Program-made: the position numbers and the translations under genes
Source of the DNA: Lyophyllum atratum
Taxonomy: Eukaryota > Basidiomycota > Agaricomycetes > Agaricales > Lyophyllaceae
Assembly (NCBI GenBank): GCA_014905825.1
Contig: JACGCN010000001.1
Span: 4,216,001 to 4,280,000, forward strand
DNA length: 64,000 nucleotides
Direction of reading: 5' to 3'
Notes under the pieces: model-generated
The model's input: the letters and a program-made list of their open reading frames with translations, nothing else
What the model was told of the DNA's origin: nothing
Databases searched by the model: none
Part shown: in pieces, positions 1 through 11,957 of the stretch
Layout of the letters: each line of letters opens with the position of its first letter
Position numbering within the stretch: the stretch's first letter is position 1

Positions 1-677
1 CCATTATGGGGTGACGTCCCCCGTTTGTCGAAGTTCCCGAAGGGTGAGAGAAGGCAACGACCTTTTGAGGCGAACTTGACATGTCGCTCGGGAGGTCGGG
101 GCGAGTGGTGGGCGGTGCCGTTAGTCCTGGATGCGGTCGGGAGAGGGGTGAACCGGAAAAGGGCTCGATAGTGACAGGCGGCTGTGTTGCACCTCATGCG
201 AGTGAGGGACGACTGCCATATGGGATGTGGCGGGCTATCGATGACTCGGATTATCTGTATCTTTGAGCGACGGGAAGGTGGTACGACGGGGGCGGGTAGT
301 ATTTGATTTATGGTACGATTATCAGTGCACGGACATGCGGTATTGAATTAAGAGTGAATAATTGCAAAAAGACTGCGGGTGGTACGTCCAGATCGGAAGG
401 AGTGGGGAATGGAGAATTCATCGATCGTGAAGGATCGACGATTACCGATCGTAATATGAACGATGAACGTTGGTGATGGTCGAGGCCAACGTTCAGCGGT
501 AGTCGTAGGAGATAGGAGGCGTACCTGGATGGCAATTGGGGTGAGGAAGAGGATGGGAGTGTGGAGGAGAAGTTACTAAGAAGACCGGGAGGGCGGCCGG
601 GACCGAGCGGTGAGACATTTGGGGTTGAGCGGGCATAGGGAGGACCCCCGAAAGCGCCCTAAGCGACCTGATCCCTG

Positions 678-822
678 TCCGGATAAGAATTGGAGGATTT
701 TGTGGGCGATGCAACAGGTCTGTCCGGATAAAAATTTGCAAAATGCGGTCGAAATCCTTGAGTTGGGCGTCCGGATAAAAATTGGGAGGTACAGACCTCT
801 GATTGCTGACCGGATAAATATT
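678..822 (+). repeat. TCCGGATAAAAATT cluster 1 (4 copies)
   Basis: Four near-identical 14-mers on the plus strand lie at 678, 723, 770 and 809, spaced 39-47 bases apart. The fourth copy is more diverged (ACCGGATAAATATT). The cluster follows a 14-bp word, AGGACCCCCGAAAG at 641-654, that recurs inverted beside cluster 2. Function unknown. It may be part of a non-autonomous element or a binding-site array. Confidence 0.7.
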
Positions 823-1349
823 GGGCAAAACGAAGGAGCACTTCGAGGTTCGATCCTAGGGTGTTGTGGAGGTCTCCAGCAAATTAATCAAGTGCTCGAG
901 CTCCTACACTATCACTACATACTTGACTACTTGCTTTTAAACGTACATGGCTGTATAGCAGAGTGTTGAGTTCATGACCGAATCGGCTCTGATTCGCTGT
1001 CTTTCTTTCATGTGAAGCAAGTACTTCAATTTCCTGCCTTCTACGGCATTCTTCTGTTCGATTTCTGAGGCCCCGGTTGTCATTGGATATAGCTCAAAGT
1101 ATCAGAGACTGATTGGGGGATTTTGAAGAAGTTGAAGGGAGACACGGGGAGGGTCATGAAGGCTATCAAAGCCCTTCTTAAGCGCGAGATCCGGCCTAAA
1201 CAGCAACAGGACATGCTCAGAAATGTACAGTTGGTACAGGAATGCTCGAACTATTCCTGATCACTCTCTCGGACGTGCTAAGGGCGCCTGGACGATGGGC
1301 CGCGCAGCGGAGGAAATTTTTAGGAAAAAATGGATGCCTGATGTAGGGA

Positions 1350-1429
1350 TCCGGATAAAAATCCACTCTTTGGGAGGGCTGATTCGCCGTCCGGATAAAA
1401 ACCTGGCCAAAAGTGTCCGGATAAAAATC
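1350..1429 (+). repeat. TCCGGATAAAAATT cluster 2 (3 copies)
   Basis: Three plus-strand copies begin at 1350, 1390 and 1416, in the same orientation as cluster 1. They are followed at 1469-1482 by the exact reverse complement of the 14-bp word that precedes cluster 1. The segment GACATTTTGGG at 1455-1465 also resembles GACATTTGGGG at 614-624. The two clusters are therefore related but rearranged copies. Confidence 0.7.
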
Positions 1430-1809
1430 GCGAATTTTGGCTCATTTGGGATCAGACATTTTGGGTGGCTTTCGGGGGTCCTGCATAGGGCGCCAAGGAC
1501 CCTGAAGATAAGGAAGAAAACGTGGGAGAAGGATGAGATGTAGATCGGGCGGAATTCGAAACAAGTGGAGCGTGCTTGACTATTCCAAGCCGAAAAAAAC
1601 ATAGCTATGCATATTAGACACCTCCCAGTCCAACTCTTCTTATCTCCCGTCCTGCTGCCTCCCTCCCAGCCCGGAGAGTACCTCCCCTCCCCCTCCCGTC
1701 GTCCCCTGCGACGACCAAGGTCAGTTGTCTTCATGCTCACCATGACCAGCAATTGACGTCACCCAGTGGAGACATATAGAGGGTCAATCACACCACCATA
1801 GGCCTAGCA

Positions 1810-4601
1810 ATGCCCTACTCTATCCCAGCGCCGATGCCCGCCCCGCTGCCCATTTACTCCCAGGGCAGGCCTGGCCACCGCCGCTCCTACACCGACGAGG
1901 CAGGCCCAGGCGCATTTGCCTCCCTCGGTGCACTCCCCCGCCGCCGCTCTGCCACACCCGTCTTTCACTTCAGAAACGACGATCACGACCAGGACACCTC
2001 GTCCCCTGACGACTCGGACGACACCGACGACCACCCTCCTCCCGTCCTCAAACTAAAGCCCACATTCGACACGGCTTCAGTACCCTTCCCCCGCACATCC
2101 CCACGCAACTCTCCGCGTGTTTCCCCCATCTTGAACTCCTCGCCGTCGCCATCGAGACCCACGGTCTCCCGTACAGCCTCCACTCCTATTCTCCTATCCA
2201 ACGGAAAGCCCCTCAAGTCTTCCCTCAAATCATCCTCATCATCCCCCAACATCCCCACACCCCCACAATCCCTATCCACCCACCTCCCTTCGCACCTCCG
2301 CGCCCGCTCCGCCCCCGTCTCCCCCGCCACCGAGCCGCCCATCCACAAAAACGTGCACTTTCCCTCAAAAGAGCAAGGCGGCCTCGAGACCGTCCGCTTC
2401 TACTCCCGCTCCGCCCGCCCCGTCGCCATCTCCCTTTCTTTGCCTCCCGACGACACCGAGACCGAGACCGAGAACGAGCAGCGCCCCACCGCCTTCCCCT
2501 TCCCCCGCTTCCCGGACACCACCAAGAAGCCCCGTGCGCGCGCAGGGACAAGAACACTCTGCGAGCTCGACACCGCGCACTCCTCCCCCGTCCCCGCGCC
2601 CTCACCCGCGCCCCACGCCAACGTCCACCTCGAGTCCCTGGCGCTGCACGCCTCCCCCATAGGCCAGGGCCACCCCCCGATACCCGGCGCCACCCCCGCC
2701 CCGGCGTCGCTCCAGCTCAAAGGCACGCTCCTCGTGCGTAACCTCGCGTACGAGAAGCACGTCGCCGTACGGTTCACACTGGACGAGTGGGATACCACGT
2801 CGGAGGTGGCGGCGCATTATGCGGCGTCGCTACCTGCGCTCCCGCATGCGCTGTACGTCCCTGGGTCGGGGCTTTCGGCGTCGGAGGAAAAGGAAAAGGA
2901 GAGGGAAGTGGCGGAGAGGGAGGGGAGGGGGCTTAAGATCGATACGACGCCTGCGTGGGATCGGTTCGCGTTTACGATCCGCCTGGACGACTACGCGCCT
3001 TCCCTTGCACAGCGGACCCTATGGCTCGTCGCGCGGTTCAGTACGCCGCCACCCCCAAGGCCTACCCTCGCTCTACCCACACCTGCTTTAGGTGTGCCTG
3101 CACTCGAGGAGACCGTGGGTGGTGGAGGGGAGTGGTGGGATAACAATGGGGGAGGGAATTATAAGGTCGCGTTTAGCGTTAAAGAGGTTCCTTTAGGAGG
3201 TTCGGGATCGGGGTCGTCGGGGTCTTCGTCGGAGGAAGTGACGAGTGCGGCTGGGAGCATTGGGAGACGGAGGACGACGGCTGTTAGCGCGCCTTGTACG
3301 TCTCCTACCCCCCCTTCTTCCTTTTATTACCCCCTCACCTGACGACTTTTTCTTTGATATGAACAGCCCTCCCAACAACACCCACATCATTCCCCACCCC
3401 CCCTCCACCACCCCCGCCCATCACCGCACCCTCCCCACCCACTCACGCAGCGAACGCAGCAGCCCGCGCCCAAGCAACACTCTCGCGCCTCCGCTCGCTC
3501 TCCCTCAAGAACTACGCCGCGCCCGTCCTCACACCCTCGCACGCCCGCTCCTCCTCTGCCTCTTCCCCTTCCGCCTCCACATCCTCCCCCTCCTCCGCGT
3601 CTTCATCCCCGACGACACCGCCGCTGGCGACGCCGGTGGATATGAAGGGGGCGGGCGTGGGGATGGAGATGGTTGGGGGGTTTCCTGCTACCATGGGGGG
3701 TGGGCTGGGTGGCATGGGGGGTTTGGGTGGGTATGGACTAGGGATGGGAGGGGGAATGGGGATGGGAGGGGGGATGGGGATGGAGGGGGCGGCGTTTGTG
3801 GCTAGTACGAGTCCGCCGGGGATGTCGGCTGTTAAGACTTGGCAGGGGCTTCGTGGCGCACAGGATAAGGATAGGAAGGAGTGGGGTGCGAATTTGAAGG
3901 GAGAGAAGATTACGGAGAAGGAGGGGGAGGGGGAGGGGAAGCGGGAGAAGGAAGGGGAGAAGGAGAGAGTGGAGGAGGGGGGAAAGTGGAGAGAGGGGAA
4001 AGATGGGGTGTCCCTATATTGGCCTTGGGGCTCCTCCTCATCCTCAAGTCCCTCTCCAACGTCGGGTGATAAGCACAAACAGGACACGCAGCACATCGAG
4101 GACGTCTCTACACCCACCCCCACGAGTATGCGTTCACGATCCCCTAGCCCCGTCCCCCTACATATCCATTCACCCCCGCTCGGCCCGCACCAGCCACAAC
4201 CGCAACCGCAAGTGCGCCTGGGCCGGAGGGTGTTCCAGCGTGAGAGGGTGCCGACGCCGCCGCCTGTGTCTATGGCGGGGTTGGGGTTCCCGTTCCCGTC
4301 CTCGGTGCGCACGGCGAGTCCGGTGGTGTTCTCGCCTCCCCCGTCGGCCCATGCCGACGATAGGGACCAGGGCGAGCGGGAACCCGAACGAGAAACAGAG
4401 CAGGAAACAGAAAGAGAAACAGAACGAGAAAGAGAAAGAGAACGAGAACGAGAAAGCATAATGGACCCGGACGCGGTGTATCAGGCGCTCGTCCGGAAGT
4501 GGTGTTTTGCGGGGCCGGGGGCGGGGTCGGGGCCTGTTGTTAATGTGCCCAAGGGGGCTGGGACGGGGGGGAGGGGGGAGGGGGGGTTGGTTGTGCGGTG
4601 A
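1810..4601 (+). CDS. PP1 regulatory subunit, CBM21 domain (GAC1/PIG-like)
   Basis: Two exons, 1810-3295 and 3367-4601 (71-nt intron with GTACGT donor and ACAG acceptor), give about 906 residues. The ATG at 1810 opens the long frame, and both exons stay in phase. A CBM21 (glycogen/starch-binding) domain is visible at about residues 298-457, with the conserved blocks RNLAYEKHVAVRF, DEWDT, WDRFAFTIRLDDY and WWDNNGGGNYKVAF. Upstream, KNVHF near residue 180 fits the RVxF docking motif for protein phosphatase 1. The rest is Ser/Pro-rich and probably disordered, ending in an Arg/Glu repeat and a YQALVRKWCF tail. In yeast, GAC1-type subunits bring PP1 (Glc7) to glycogen synthase and raise glycogen storage. 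That role is inferred from the domain pair. The coding region is markedly GC-rich, which creates long antisense open frames. Confidence 0.85.
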
Positions 4602-7600
4602 GGTGGGGGGGGTTGGAGGAGAGAGCGAGGAGGAGGGGGAATGACAGGGGGCATGGAAGGATCTTTGTTCGGGTGCCTTTCCTGCCCCGCCGTTTACCTT
4701 CGGTGCCGATGGATTTGGGATAGGATCTGCCCGACACTTATCTCTGTGACGGGCTTGTTCGGGTCCCTTCCTGTCCCGCCGTGGCGCGCCTCTTCGGTGC
4801 CTGAAGTCTATTTTGGAGGGGGAGTTGTTCGTTTCACGACTTGGAATCACGTTCTGCACACACACACCACGCCCCACACTACACATTATCATCATCAACA
4901 ACATCATTCAACATCATCATTATCAACATCATCATCATGGACGTGGCGCGTGGCGCTGCGCCATATAGAGTTTTCGTATCTTGTTTTTATCTCTTTTTAT
5001 CTGCCTCTATGTCGTTCTCGCTCTCTCGCTCTCTTTCTACATATTTATCGGTCTCGTTTTTTTGAATCTTTCTGGTCACCTCCATCTTGCGTTTCTGCTT
5101 TTCTTTACTTGTACCACCACCCCGAACCCAACAAAATGGTTTCAACACCACATCTTGCTTTTTGTCTATCACATATATATCCCCTTCCCCACTTCCCGCC
5201 CCCCACACATCCTTCCTCCATCTCTCTCTCTATCTCTTATACGTACTTAAAACACACACACGCATACTCACTGGCACGCGCGCGAACACTTACGGACTTG
5301 GTTGGTAGCGACGTACATACTTACTTGGGGTGTGCGGAGCATACGAGGCGTAGGACGCAAAATGAAATCTTTGTTTTTTTGAGTTGTCTTGGGCGTTGCG
5401 AGATCTGGATATGATTATGGAATGTGAGTTTTTCTGTGTGTACTTAGGGGAGACGCGACGTCTTTTCATGCACTTCCAAAACACAAAAAGTAAGGAGTGG
5501 TTATAATTTGAAATGCACCGGTCCGATGACTTCTGATATGTCGCAGAAGAGAAGCGTCGATGGATGGCTATCAAATGGGGTCTAGGAACAAGTATCATTG
5601 CGGCCTATCAACCATTGTCTGCTTAGTTGAGGTGGAGATGCGAACGAGGGTGAGGATCGGTACTGTATGTACCTGTGAGAGATGGAAGAGATTGGGGCTC
5701 GTTGAGACTCTCCGATTCTCGTGCACGTATGATCATTGTGTCCAACTCATGATCAGCATCTTGAAGTTAGGTTTCGGCGCGTTTGCTTTGTCGGAGGAAA
5801 CTGTTTGGTCGTCGGCAGATGCTATCCCTTCGTTGAGAATTATCAAGAGCGTAACATGTGGACGAGTGAGCTTCCAAATTTCTGGAATGCACAGCGCTTC
5901 TTTCCCAGTTCGACGACAGCGTCTTGATCAAGAATCAACACCAAATGGCGTTGGGTAACTTTTTCGCGAGATCTGCCAGGATATGTCAGGATAATCCGGG
6001 TCGGCAAGATCAAAAGGCTTGTAGAAGATGTACATACATGCTAAAAACAGATTTGGACCAAGTGTGTAGGCAACTCGTGAGCATCTTGAGTACACAAAGC
6101 ATCATTGGCATGGGCGGACACCCGATTCGCAAGGATTGATTCCCAGGGTGCTGACTGTCGGTCTTCTTCGCCGAGGCTGCCTCGCATCCCCCGCCAAGGT
6201 CAAGAAGCAGAAAGGCCCAGGCGGACACGACGCACGATATACGAGCATAAAGCAGCGCGCCTGATCAGTGACGCACAGGAGACCCAGCTGGGTGCGGCCT
6301 TAAGCATATGAACAAGGCTTGGACGCACCTTTCCTAGATGGTCAGGAGACGGGCGTGTGTCAAACTGCAAGTGTCATCACAATGTGCCTGCGAGCCTCCT
6401 GATTGTCGGGTTGTCGCAACTGAGTTTTTAGGTTTCAAACGTGGGAGGACCCTGCATGCTCAGAGATTCGTTGTGGCGGCGGGTTTGCGGGTCATGTGGC
6501 CGCTCCTCGAGGCTCGAGACCGGACTTCGAGGTACCGCACCAGTGTGACCTCCTGCTGATGATTGCGCCAATGTGCATGACTGGCTGCCGCTGCCGTCGG
6601 TAGTATACACAGTGTGGGTATACACGGTTCTTCTCTTGGTGCTTTGTCGCGCAGAAGGGGAGGTAGAGCGCGTCCAGCGCTGATTGGCCCTTGAAGAGAG
6701 GGTCACAGTACTTGGTATGCGCAATGGAAGCAGCTAGGGAATGTTCGCGTCAGATGTGTGTTTAGAATTCGAAGGAGACTAGAAAGTACCTTCAAATTTA
6801 TTGCGAGGCTGTCATTGTATGTATGGGTAAGTCATCGATGCCCAACTCGGGATCTCTCACGTTCGTCTCATCTCTCATTCCTCGCCTTCGCCGAAAGTAT
6901 CCCGCTCTTGCAAGATTTGTACACCGTTTGTCAAAGACGTTGTCCTCACCCTGTCTTCGGCCGCCCAGTCATTCAAGATTCGGAAAGTCGAAATATTGAC
7001 GTGATATTGCAGCTTTACACGTCGAATCCTTGTCCCGGATGTACCGAGATGTTCAGGACTCCGGAGTCGACGTCCACCCTGAATGTGGACTGATTGGAAC
7101 CGTGAACATCAGAACGACTCTCCAGAAAAGACCGGTTTTGAATTGGTGCCTATTGCCACTCGTTACGCGTGGCACGGCTTCACAGGAGCCCCACATCCAC
7201 CTGGATGTAGCCTGCCCCAGCGTGTTCGCATCTCAAGAAGTTAAGCTATGACGGTATTGCAGCGTCATTACTACGGAACGTGAGTTCTGCCAATCGACTT
7301 GGTTATCCTTAGCGACAAGTATACGGTGTCCCCGAACAGCCTAATGTCCAACCGGGCGACTTGTCCATGATGGTCCAGAGAAATTTGTAAAGGCATGCTA
7401 GGCCTTTTCGACCGGAAGAAACTCGAAGTGCCTGGGTCACTAGAGCGGGACTTGCACAACGGTTTCAAGGTTCAATTAGCATCCCTTGAGACCCTCAGAT
7501 TGAGCTTATAGCGTACTTCGATGTCACCGGGTCCTGTTTTGCATCTCAAATTCTTGGATGACATACCTATGACCTGGCAACACTCCCAAAATAGTCAGCG

Positions 7601-9762
7601 CACAGTCAAATGACCTTGTAAAGCAGTAGACTATAGAGCGGCTTTCCCAAATTATACTCGAACTTCATAAAGGAGCCTGACTGAATCAGGGCGGCGAGAC
7701 GCACCCTCTCCTTGAGCAGTCGAGCTTCTCAGGTTTCGTTCGGCATGTCGCGAGACCGAGAGAAGCCATTTCATGGTCTCTGACATTGCGCAAGAGTGCC
7801 CAAATCGGTCATGATTCTGTGCTTCTGATGATCTAAGGGTGCTTGTGCCGTGCTTCTCGTCGGTGATACATATATGCCCTTGGTTTGCGACTAGTCAGGG
7901 ACTCGTATACAGAACTGACATGCACAGACAGCGTAGTCAGAGTGAATATTCACCTGACGTGTTAAGCGCTGAATATGATACAGGGGCGTGGAGGTAGTGC
8001 GCAACGACGCTTCGTTAGGAAGGACAGTGCTCCTGATGTCGAAACCAGAGAACCAGTGGGAAGTGCGACCGTGGCAAATTCTCTAGATAAGCAGATCTGG
8101 ATCAACAAGAACCCTCGAGATTTAGAACACTCACCACTATCTCCGCATGCATCTAGACTGAGAGGTCACAACCATTCTCGGGCGCCGCGCCTCCCATATA
8201 TAAGGGCGAATCTACGGAAATTATGCATATCGCAAGCCCGCCACGACTCAGGGCTGCCACGAAAGATGAGCATGGCATATGTAAGTCCACTATTTTTTCT
8301 AACGCACCACTAGGTCTACGGTTCAGATCAGGTGGCTCGGTATGGTTCCCGCGTAGCGTGCGCGCAAAATCCAGACAGGAATAGCATGCTGTTTCTGCTA
8401 GAGTTATGTCCAGACGCTTAGTGGCTAGTTGCGGAATTCGGTGGGTCGCTGGTCATAGGTGGCTTTAGAATTGGTCGGAGGTACGATAACTGTTTACGAA
8501 GTAATGACCCAAGCTTGGTGCCCTGTAGCCCGTCGAAATAAGCAGGGTTGCATTTCTATCTGTAATTCTTTCACTTAACTTTGCATCAATTGCATGCTGG
8601 ATCATTCAACTTATCATGATGTCAACCTCTGATAGCGTTGAATATGGCTGTACTAACAATGAATGAGGAACCCTAAGATTCAAAGTTTAATTAGCGTTAA
8701 TTTCTGCAAAAGCTATGCATAACCCACGGAGATCAAGTGGCGGTGAATGAGGAACCAATAGAATTTGACGTCATGCGGTGCTGGTTGTTGTCGTCCATTG
8801 CACAGCATGGCATTACAGTCTAAATTCAATACTGGTAAATATCGGTGTCGTGCCTAGGCCGACTTCCGAGTACTTAGCTGAAGGCTATGTCGTCCTCCGA
8901 ATCGTCTTGGTTGTTTTGACTTTTGATCCTTCGCCTCTATTCGCGCCTCGGTGCTGTGCGGTTTTCAAAGGGAATGCAGGATCGACGGGAAGAATGGGTA
9001 CGTCATCTCGGAGACCTCACCGTGAGCGCTTCGCGGAACGGAGGAGTCCTGCTCAGTCTTGGTGGGTCCGACTCTTCGCAAGCGATAATGACTGGTCTAT
9101 CCTGAGACAAGAGTGATATCAAAACACCTCTCCAGGTATCGGGTTACTTGAGAATCATCTACCGCCTTGTGCTAGCAGAGTTCACGAATGTGCGGAGCTT
9201 GAGGGTGCCGAAAAATCTGGCTGCTAAGGTCAATCGGTGGACTAGAATATCATCGCTTCCGTTCCAGATGTGGTCCATCCAGGGTCATTGTGGCAGTGGC
9301 GGTACATGTCGGGGAGAAAAGGCCTGCGGGAAGTTCTAAAAAGTAGACAGAATTGGTTTGCACCAGCAAAAGTCAATTGAGCATACTTGGAACTGATCTC
9401 GGGTGAAAATTAGATGCATTGCTACAGGTCTCTTGCGAAGGCCGGGCTTAGAAACTAAACGACAGTGTAAATCTTCGACGGCCTGTATCCGAGCGCGCGA
9501 CCGTCGACTTGTGATGACTCTAGTTTCACGCGACCGTATTCCAGGTTTGGCTAAAAGCCGTGTTCCGTGTTTTGATGTAAATCCATTCATCTGCCCGTGC
9601 TAACCATCTATCTAAGCTGGAGGACAAGAAGTCAGTGGGTAGCAATGGCGGAGTAATGAGCAAAACGCACTGTTACGCGAGGGTGAACATTTTTACGATG
9701 ATATTCCATATAGCTCCTCCTTGGTGTTGACACCTGTGAACGTTGGCGATGAGACTACGCGA
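4602..9762. other. Long gene-poor stretch
   Basis: The first 700 bases look like 3' UTR and flank of the PP1-subunit gene, with simple repeats: CA runs near 4860, CAT/CAA repeats at about 4888-4937 and CT runs near 5015-5035 and 5220. From 5.5 to 9.7 kb there are only short open frames. Scattered Leu-rich fragments (near 5700, 7480 and 9150) faintly recall F-box/LRR proteins but carry stops and cannot be assembled. No gene is called. Confidence 0.5.
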
Positions 9763-10167
9763 TTAAACCTCAGAGATAGACTCACCGAGTTCTTCCCGAA
9801 CGCCTTTGAGCTCGTCAAGGTATGCCTGGTACTGCTGCTTGTTCTCCACTTTCTCCTTGATCCCCTCGAAAACTCGGACTGCAGTTGAGTAGTCGTTTAC
9901 ACGGCGCGCCGCTCTTAGTGCAGCCTCAACGACGGATGTAGATGGCACGAGATCATGCGCGAAGCAGTTGTTGAGTCCGCGCTGGACCTCGAAGAGGTCC
10001 TCAGCGTTTTCGAAAAAGTTGACGTAGCGCTCGGAGAACGACTCGAACGACTCCTGAGCGTGTCCGCTGGCAGGGCGGACGAAGAAGGGGGTGGTCCGTG
10101 CGGTCCTGGCGACTATAGAGGGTCGTGCAGCAGCGCGGAGGACAGTGGACAACATCTGGGCGCGCAT
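9763..10167 (-). CDS. COX6: Cytochrome c oxidase subunit 6 (COX6 / mammalian Va)
   Basis: A single exon encodes 134 residues from the ATG at 10167 to the TAA at 9763. The N-terminus is rich in Arg and Ala with no acidic residue for about 40 positions, as expected of a mitochondrial presequence. The body carries the family signatures SERYVNFFENAEDLFEVQRG, LNNCFAHDLVPS, EAALRAARRVNDY and ENKQQYQAYLDEL. Length fits yeast Cox6 after allowing for the presequence. The protein is a nuclear-encoded subunit on the matrix side of respiratory complex IV. It lies alone, with long non-coding flanks on both sides, and has no intron, unlike most genes here. Confidence 0.93.
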   Translation of the reverse strand: MRAQMLSTVLRAAARPSIVARTARTTPFFVRPASGHAQESFESFSERYVNFFENAEDLFEVQRGLNNCFAHDLVPSTSVVEAALRAARRVNDYSTAVRVFEGIKEKVENKQQYQAYLDELKGVREELGESISEV

Positions 10168-11957
10168 GGTGGTTGAGGGCGGTTGAGACAGAAATTCAGG
10201 AATTGTTCGGGTCGTCGGAAACTTCCGGAAATCCAGACTTAGCGCCTGTAATTTAAATTTCTGACCACATCATCTCTGCTCATCGTACACAAAATCATAT
10301 CGTGGCCGACATGCTCGCACCCGCCTTGTATCCTGGATGTTTGAATAATGTCCTTGAAGTGTGTAATACGCGGTGCATGTACCACCATCAACACCGCCAG
10401 GTCGATCTTCTAACACTCTGAGCTTTCAAACATACCACATTTGGTTGTCTTCTCGGATATTTGTGGCCTTGTGCTTTCGGCGTCGACATGCGACAGATCA
10501 ATCGTCCAGTTGTTATGTTTTTCTGGGACACGGTACAACAGCGCCTTGCCCGGCAGAGACATTGGTATCTCGACAAACTGCCCAAAGCAGTATCTGGCAG
10601 ATGGCAACCAACCTCCGAGGCACCCAACCCTCGCAATCACTCTGTCAAATAAGTAGCAAACGTACGCCTTGCTATTTCCATCGATCGTCTTCATCTCACT
10701 GCCTCTGTAGACAGGCTGACCCGCACCTGCTACCCTTGGATGGGGGCCGCGCCCAGTATTGATCTGAGCGTAAACTACAGCTGACGGTTTACAATGGATC
10801 GACATATATCACTGCCTCTAGCCGGCAGATCCGCGACTTGGCCTATTGTCAAGCTGCCCGCAGATAGCAAAAAGTATGTGTTGTATTCCGTGTGGTCACG
10901 TCTATCTGAGGACTCATACTGAATCATGTGAAGCAGGATAGAAGTGATCATCAGTGTATGTCGTGTGCATTCTCCGCAATGCCCTCCATAAACCATAATG
11001 GACGTCTGACGTCTGGCAAAGTCAATTGGCTCAGGGTGAATCATTCACATCAATATAGTCGCAGACGATAATATTAACCGGGCAATCAACCCTTTTTGGT
11101 TTATTACCCGCAGCCTACTTACATCGAGGTAATTGTATCTGTATACGTGGTCTGTCAATGACTCTGAAGGATCCTACCTCATGTTAGCTGGGAGGACCTC
11201 ATTTGGGCTTCGGACCCGCGAGATGTCCTTTTACGATCCGAAATTGGTACTCCAGTTCCCGCAGCTTGATCAAATGTGGCTTTCCTTTTCTGTCAACCTT
11301 GGTTCAGTCTATGGCTTCCCACTTTGGCCCTCATGCTACATGTAAGAGATTTGTTGCTGCGGTCTTCCTTCCATTTGGCATTACCAAGCGCGGGGAGCCT
11401 CGCATTGGCTTTTCCAAATACCCTTGCACCGCGCTTTACTGTTGTTGCACCAACGGACAGTATGAATGCTGCTACTCCTTGATACACAACGATGTCCTAT
11501 TCTTGTACGCGACGCGAATAAGCGCTAGACTCGGTCGGCGACACTTTCCGTTGGTGAATGCCTCGAGTGGCTGTGCTTTCCTGTTTGGGACATATGCCAA
11601 AAGCCTTCGAGATATCCTTTATGCTACCTGCGGCCATATCCACAGAACTGAAGGAATGTTAAGCTGGCAGTATCCAGGGAATTCCATGGGGCGGGGAGCG
11701 GCAGTGACTCGGAAAAGCCTTCAGGGGAACCAGTGCTTACGCAACGACGCACCGCTTTGGGTCGGGCATCGCCACGAGGGTCGCTTGCCTGATTTGGACG
11801 ATGCTTGGAGGCTATACCCATGAGATGGCGGGGACATAAAATCAGTCATCCTTCATCATCAATTCTACATCATCAGCACCCGCCTTTCCTCTTCGAAGCT
11901 TTCCTACAAGCTTTTGTCCACACTACACCACATCTTCATTCACGCAACCACTGCACG
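10168..11957. other. Intergenic: COX6 promoter side to bZIP leader
   Basis: No gene recognised. A 206-codon open frame at 11203-11823 starts with TTG and shows no family resemblance. The last ~150 bases are CT/CAT-rich and look like a transcribed leader for the bZIP gene. They contain an ATG four codons before a stop (11825-11839) and two ATGs in frame with the bZIP protein (11805, 11820). Confidence 0.5.

Larger units (their letters stand above)
1..1809. other. Gene-free left edge with motif clusters
   Basis: No coding frame here resembles a protein family. The open frames are short and low-complexity. The only structure seen is the pair of TCCGGATAAAAATT clusters, annotated separately. The last ~200 bases are probably the promoter and leader of the PP1-subunit gene that starts at 1810. 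Confidence 0.6.

Noticed and set aside
845..860. GGTTCGATCC resembling a tRNA T-loop
   Set aside because: The flanking bases do not pair into a T stem, and no acceptor, D or anticodon arms fit around it.
2225..2605. Long antisense frames opposite the PP1-subunit and zinc-finger A genes
   Set aside because: They are Arg/Gly/Ser-rich shadows of GC-rich or repetitive coding sequence and resemble no protein family.
11203..11823. 206-codon open frame upstream of the bZIP gene
   Set aside because: It begins with TTG, has no family resemblance, and overlaps the probable leader of the bZIP gene.
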